Positions 13,109 to 16,789 of a stretch of 16,789 nucleotides of DNA are shown one piece after another. Within the stretch, counting starts at the first letter, position 1, and each line of letters starts with the position of its first letter. The translations under genes and the position numbers were made by a program. The stretch covers positions 26,354 through 43,142 of the forward strand of contig DCTX01000011.1 in the NCBI GenBank assembly GCA_002329325.1. The letters are read 5' to 3'. The notes beneath the pieces are model-generated. The model had not been told where the DNA came from and searched no databases. It saw only the letters and a program-made list of their open reading frames with translations. This DNA comes from Anaerolineales bacterium UBA1429 (lineage in GTDB: Bacteria; Chloroflexota; Anaerolineae; UBA1429).

Positions 13109-15799
13109 CTAGATGTCGCGAAAGTGCGTGACCTGGTGATCGTGGCGCAGGGCAGCCTGCGCGGCGGCCAGGCGCGCCACGGGCACGCGGAAGGGCGAGC
13201 AGCTCACATAGGCCAGCCCCACCCGATGGAAAAAGTCGATCGAGGCGGGATCGCCACCATGCTCGCCGCAGATGCCCAGCTCCAGGTCCGGGCGGGTCTT
13301 GCGACCCTCGCGCACGGCGTGGTCCACCAGTTGCCCCACCCCTTCCTGATCCAGGCTCTGGAACGGGTTCGAGGGCAGGATGCCGCGCTCCAGGTACTCG
13401 AGCAGGAACTTGCCCTCCGAGTCATCGCGCGAAAAGCCAAAGGTCATCTGGGTCAGGTCGTTGGTGCCAAAGCTAAAGAACTCGGCCTCCTCCGCCAGGT
13501 CGCCGGCGGTCAGCGCGGCCCGCGGGGTTTCGATCATCGTGCCGAACTTGTGCTCGACGCGGATCCCTTCCTCGGTCATGACCTCCTCGGCCACGGCGCG
13601 CAGCGTCTCCACCTCGGCCCGCAGCTCGTTCAGGTGCGAGACGAGCGGGATCATCACCTCGACCTTGACCTTGACGCCCTTGCGGGTCTGGTTGCAGGCC
13701 GCCTGGAAGATGGCGCGCACCTGCATCTCCGTCAGCCCAGGGGTCATGAGCCCGACGCGGCAGCCGCGCAGACCCATCATCGGGTTGACTTCCCACAGCG
13801 ATTCGACCAGGGCCAGCATCTTCTCACGGTCAGCCAGCTCCGCCGGGTTCTCGCCGGTGATGCGCAGGCGGATCACGTCTTCCAGCAGGCTCTCGCGGCT
13901 GGGCAGGAACTCGTGCATGGGCGGGTCGATCAGGCGGATGATGACCGGCAGCCCGTCCATGGCCTCAAAGATGCCCTCAAAGTCGTCGCGCTGGAAGGGC
14001 AGCAGCTGCTCCAGATACTTGGCGCGCTCCTCGTCGGTGCGGGCCATGATCATGCCCACCACAGCGGGGCGGCGCTCCTCTTCAAAGAACATGTGCTCGG
14101 TGCGGCAAAGGCCGATGCCCTGGGCGCCAAAGGCGCGGGCGCGGCGGGCGTCGCGAGGATAGTCGGCGTTGGTGTACACGCCCAGCCGACGGATCTCGTC
14201 AGCCCACGCCAACAGCTCGGCCAGCTCGCGGTTCTCTTCCAGATCCACGTCCAGCGTGGGGATCGCGCCCACGAACACCTCGCCGGTGCCACCGTCGATG
14301 GAGATGATATCGCCCTCGCTCACCGCCACGTTGCCGATGGTAAAGCGGCGGGCCTCGGTGCTGATGCTGATCTCCTCACAGCCCACGACGCAGGGCAGGT
14401 TGTTGCCGCGCGCCACCACGGCCGCGTGGGACGTGGCGCCGCCATGCTGGGTGAGCACGCCCTTGGAGAGCAACATGCCGCCCACGTCATCGGGCGAGGT
14501 CTCGGGGCGCACCAGAATCACGCTCTCGCCGTTCTCGGCCCGCGCCATGGCGCGCTCGGAATCAAAGACCGCCACGCCGGTGGCCGCGCCGGGGGAGGCG
14601 TTCAGGCCCGTAGCCACCAGGTCGCCCCGAGCCTTGGCCTCCGCCTTGGCGCTGGGATCGAACATGGGGTGCAGGAGGGCATCCACGTCGCTGGTCTGGA
14701 TGCGGGTGACGGCCTCTTCGCGGGTGATGATGCCCTCGTTGGCCAGGTCCACCGCGATCTTGACGGCGGCGCGGGCGGTGCGCTTGCCCGTGCGGGTCTG
14801 CAGCATCCAGAGGCGGCCGCGCTCGACGGTCAGCTCCAGGTCCTGCATCTCGCGGTAATGCAGTTCGAGCATCTTGGCGACCTCTTCGAACTGCCGATAG
14901 ATCTCGGGGTTGGAGCGCTGCAGCTCGGCGATGGGCATGGGGGTGCGGATGCCCGCCACCACGTCCTCGCCCTGGGCATTGGGCAAATAGTCGCCATACA
15001 GCTTGGGCTCGCCGGTGTTCGGGTTGCGGGTAAAGGCCACGCCGCTGCCCGAGTCCTCGCCCATATTGCCGAACACCATGGTGCAGATGTTGACGGCGGT
15101 GCCCCAATCGTCGGAGAGATTGTTGAGGCGACGATAGGTAGTGGCGTTGGGTCCGAACCAGGAGGAGAACACGGCCTCGATGGCCTGGCTCAACTGCGCC
15201 CACACGTTATCCGGGAACTCTTCGCCCAGCTCAGCCTTGTAGATGGCCTTGTACTCGACGACGATCTCCTTCAGCATGTCCACGGTGAGGTCGGTGTCGC
15301 GGCGGCCTTGCGTCCGGGCCTTGAAGCGATCGAGGACATCCTCGAACTTGGCGCCGTCGATGCGCTTGACGATGCGGCCGAACATGGAGATCAGGCGCCG
15401 GTAGGAATCATAGGCAAAGCGCTCACCGGCCAGAGCCGCCAGGCCCTGCAGGGTCTCCGGGTTGAGGCCCACGTTGAGCACTGTATCCATCATGCCAGGC
15501 ATCGAGATGCGCGCGCCCGAACGCACCGAAACCAGCAGGGGGTTGGTGGCATCGCCGAACGTCTTGCCGGTCTGCTCCTCCAACACCGCCATGGCCTTCT
15601 GGACCTGCTCCCACATACCATCGGGGAACTGCCTGCCCTCGCGGAAATAGGCGAGGCAAGCCTCGGTCGTAACGGTAAAGCTGGGGGGCACGGGCAGGCC
15701 GGCGTTGGTCATCTCCGCCAGACCAGCGCCCTTGCCGCCCAGCAGCTCGCGCATGTCCTTGTTGCCTTCTGAAGACAAATATACCCACTTCTCTGCCAT
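13109..15799 (-). CDS. ppdK: Pyruvate, phosphate dikinase
   Basis: An 896-residue cytoplasmic enzyme, full length for the family, that reversibly converts pyruvate, ATP and phosphate to phosphoenolpyruvate, AMP and pyrophosphate. The N-terminal ATP-grasp half begins with GGKGAGLAEM (21-30) and includes the glycine-rich GEDSGSGVAFTRNPNTGE region (247-264). The swivelling phosphohistidine domain has QHGGATSHAAVVARG (451-465), with His458 the expected phospho-carrier. The C-terminal PEP/pyruvate barrel has VIIRLIDPP and GICGEHGGDP (842-851), where Cys844 is the expected catalytic acid. All key residues are present. AGGAGG (15814-15809) lies 9 bases before the ATG. It has its own near-consensus promoter and a strong terminator, so it is transcribed alone. 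It would serve gluconeogenesis or pyrophosphate-linked glycolysis. Confidence 0.96.
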   Translation of the reverse strand: MAEKWVYLSSEGNKDMRELLGGKGAGLAEMTNAGLPVPPSFTVTTEACLAYFREGRQFPDGMWEQVQKAMAVLEEQTGKTFGDATNPLLVSVRSGARISMPGMMDTVLNVGLNPETLQGLAALAGERFAYDSYRRLISMFGRIVKRIDGAKFEDVLDRFKARTQGRRDTDLTVDMLKEIVVEYKAIYKAELGEEFPDNVWAQLSQAIEAVFSSWFGPNATTYRRLNNLSDDWGTAVNICTMVFGNMGEDSGSGVAFTRNPNTGEPKLYGDYLPNAQGEDVVAGIRTPMPIAELQRSNPEIYRQFEEVAKMLELHYREMQDLELTVERGRLWMLQTRTGKRTARAAVKIAVDLANEGIITREEAVTRIQTSDVDALLHPMFDPSAKAEAKARGDLVATGLNASPGAATGVAVFDSERAMARAENGESVILVRPETSPDDVGGMLLSKGVLTQHGGATSHAAVVARGNNLPCVVGCEEISISTEARRFTIGNVAVSEGDIISIDGGTGEVFVGAIPTLDVDLEENRELAELLAWADEIRRLGVYTNADYPRDARRARAFGAQGIGLCRTEHMFFEEERRPAVVGMIMARTDEERAKYLEQLLPFQRDDFEGIFEAMDGLPVIIRLIDPPMHEFLPSRESLLEDVIRLRITGENPAELADREKMLALVESLWEVNPMMGLRGCRVGLMTPGLTEMQVRAIFQAACNQTRKGVKVKVEVMIPLVSHLNELRAEVETLRAVAEEVMTEEGIRVEHKFGTMIETPRAALTAGDLAEEAEFFSFGTNDLTQMTFGFSRDDSEGKFLLEYLERGILPSNPFQSLDQEGVGQLVDHAVREGRKTRPDLELGICGEHGGDPASIDFFHRVGLAYVSCSPFRVPVARLAAAQAALRHDHQVTHFRDI

Positions 15800-15885
15800 C
15801 GAAACGATCCTCCTGAACGTTGGGTTACTTGGTGATGACTTATGTCACGTCAACCGACAGCGCCGGTCGAAGGCACAGTCGCTTT

Positions 15886-15914
15886 ATTATAGGGTTGGCC
15901 CCCTGATCTGCCAA
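15886..15914 (-). promoter_or_regulatory. Near-consensus promoter of ppdK (TTGGCA-17-TATAAT)
   Basis: On the minus strand TTGGCA (15914-15909; 5/6) and a perfect TATAAT (15891-15886) are separated by exactly 17 bases. This is the best promoter in the window. The predicted start near 15879 gives an 80-base leader. The leader contains TGAC-TTAT-GTCA (15836-15847), a small dyad of unknown meaning. Confidence 0.8.
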
Positions 15915-15929
15915 ATCTTTGGCCGCCGG

Positions 15930-15970
15930 GCCGGTCGGGAACACACACGACATTTACGGCGCCGACCGGC
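15930..15970. repeat. Inverted repeat upstream of the ppdK promoter
   Basis: GCCGGTCGG (15930-15938) and CCGACCGGC (15962-15970) are perfect 9-bp inverted repeats separated by 23 bases, just upstream of the ppdK -35 box. They could be paired half-sites of a regulator or part of the 3' end of the preceding transcript. Confidence 0.35.
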
Positions 15971-15988
15971 GGCCCGCGGAGGGCAGCA

Positions 15989-16021
15989 CAGGCGCTGCCC
16001 ATGATCTGTGGGCAGCGCCTG
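15989..16021 (-). terminator. Hairpin downstream of the GH127 gene
   Basis: CAGGCGCTGCCC (15989-16000) pairs perfectly with GGGCAGCGCCTG (16010-16021): a 12-bp G+C-rich stem with a 9-base loop, 73 bases past the glycosidase stop and before the ppdK promoter. There is no T-run, so termination efficiency is uncertain. Confidence 0.55.
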
Positions 16022-16094
16022 CTTGATCGGTAGCGTCAGCAGATGCTGCTGGCCCTGGTCAGATCGGCCTCACCTCGAAGGGCATCCGCGCCCT

Positions 16095-16789
16095 CTACGC
16101 CTCCTCCTTCGGGATCCACACCCGCATGGCGCCGGGGCCGCGGTTGGCCCAGGCATAGTAGGGCACCGCCGTCAGCTTGAGCGGGCGGCGGGAGGGCGCC
16201 GCACCGCCGGCGGGCCGATAGAGCGCGTCGCCCCAAGGGCCCGAATCCGCCAGCGAGCCAAGGGCCTCGATGACCATGACGCCGCCCAGCATGTCAGAGC
16301 GCCAGGCGGTCTGCATGGGCGCGCCCAGGCCCAGCCGCACATCCAGCAGGTCGATTCCGGATGCCCCCTCGCCCGCCCCCTGGTCGGCCTCCTCCAGGCA
16401 GTACACCAGCGGCCCGCGCTCGATGCACACGCTGCCCCGAATCGCGTCCACCCGCGGATGGGGCTCTGTGAGGCGGGGCTCCAGCGGCAGGTGTAGGTCC
16501 ACCACGTCGCCCGGCCGCCAGGCGCGGGTGATGGTGGCATAGCTGCCGGCGACGATGGGCTCCGAGAGGCGCTCGCCGCCCAGGGCCAGCCAGGCGCCCC
16601 CAGCCCAGGCCGGGATGCGCAGCGCCAGGGTCCAGGCCTCGGCCCCCGTCTCCTCCACCACCACGCGCACGTGGCCATCCCAGGGGTAGCGGGTCTCCAT
16701 GCGCAGCGCCCGCCCCCCGCCCGAGCCCGCCGGCGCCTGCACGCTGGCCGCCAGGTACTGGTGCAGCTGGATGCCCTCTTCGCTGGCGG
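16095..16789 (-). CDS. GH127-type beta-L-arabinofuranosidase, C-terminal part (cut by right edge)
   Basis: About 231 C-terminal residues of a larger protein; the frame is open through the right edge, so the true start is outside. The segment reads EGIQLHQYLAASVQ at the edge, then ETRYPWDGHV, LALRIPAWAGGAW, LPLEPRLTEPHP, CIERGPLVYCLEEAD and KLTAVPYYAWANRGPGAMRVW near the end (each given as a short piece). This series is characteristic of the DUF1680/GH127 glycosidases, which release terminal beta-L-arabinofuranose from plant arabinans and glycoproteins. Here the beta-sandwich domains are seen but the catalytic barrel, with its Glu and Cys residues, lies outside the window. No export signal can be judged. 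It is on the same strand as ppdK but separated by a hairpin and a promoter. Confidence 0.88.
   Translation of the reverse strand, partial: ASEEGIQLHQYLAASVQAPAGSGGGRALRMETRYPWDGHVRVVVEETGAEAWTLALRIPAWAGGAWLALGGERLSEPIVAGSYATITRAWRPGDVVDLHLPLEPRLTEPHPRVDAIRGSVCIERGPLVYCLEEADQGAGEGASGIDLLDVRLGLGAPMQTAWRSDMLGGVMVIEALGSLADSGPWGDALYRPAGGAAPSRRPLKLTAVPYYAWANRGPGAMRVWIPKEEA

Noticed and set aside
13124..15772. 882-codon plus-strand frame opposite ppdK.
   Set aside because: It is the antisense shadow of a well-conserved high-G+C gene. Its His/Gly/Ala/Leu-rich composition shows no family features.
15832..15848. CRP/FNR-like box in the ppdK leader (GTGA-N9-TCAC).
   Set aside because: The half-site spacing is wrong for CRP or FNR, and it lies downstream of the predicted transcription start.
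1..16789. CRISPR arrays, tRNA or rRNA genes, insertion sequences, prophage or toxin-antitoxin genes.
   Set aside because: No regularly spaced repeats, no tRNA-like cloverleaf noticed, and no transposase, integrase or phage motifs in any plausible protein. This was checked by eye only.

Overview
The window is a high-G+C bacterial chromosome segment given over mostly to carbohydrate and central carbon metabolism. Coding density is high, most genes have clear Shine-Dalgarno sequences, and promoters with sigma70-like -35/-10 boxes can be read in several gaps. The gene set fits Chloroflexota (Anaerolineae/Caldilineae type): a free-standing phosphoglucose isomerase of the kind fused to transaldolase elsewhere, a GT39/ArnT-like glycosyltransferase with a C-terminal beta domain, pyruvate phosphate dikinase, a GH127 glycosidase and a sulfatase. 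This taxonomic guess is inference; no rRNA or tRNA gene is present to test it.

Layout. (1) 1-1410: the 5' end of a lipoprotein gene (minus strand, cut by the left edge) diverges from a Gfo/Idh/MocA sugar dehydrogenase. They are served by a symmetric bidirectional promoter with a 22-bp palindrome at its centre. (2) 1411-2388: a gene-poor stretch with an inverted repeat, then one lower-G+C orphan gene. (3) 2389-5921: a GHMP sugar kinase diverges from a UlaG-like metallo-hydrolase, again from overlapping opposed -10 boxes. The hydrolase converges on a sulfatase across a perfect 16-bp hairpin. (4) 6057-6974: an AEC-family permease. (5) 7157-11427: a probable operon of phosphoglucose isomerase, SixA-like phosphatase and a membrane glycosyltransferase. 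(6) 11647-12114: a small bacterial-PH-domain membrane protein ending at a strong hairpin. (7) 12162-13050: the stranded C-terminal end of a UvrD-type helicase next to lower-G+C DNA with one orphan gene, which looks like an accessory insertion. (8) 13109-15799: pyruvate phosphate dikinase with a near-consensus promoter and a textbook terminator. (9) 16095-16789: the C-terminal part of a GH127 beta-L-arabinofuranosidase, cut by the right edge.

How the genes work together (inference): the lipoprotein (possibly an ABC sugar-binding protein), sugar dehydrogenase, sugar kinase, lactonase-like hydrolase, sulfatase and arabinofuranosidase suggest use of decorated plant or algal polysaccharides. Phosphoglucose isomerase and PPDK connect to central glycolysis and gluconeogenesis. 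I see no CRISPR array, insertion sequence, prophage or recognisable defence system. The items most worth checking are the two bidirectional promoters and the helicase-remnant junction.
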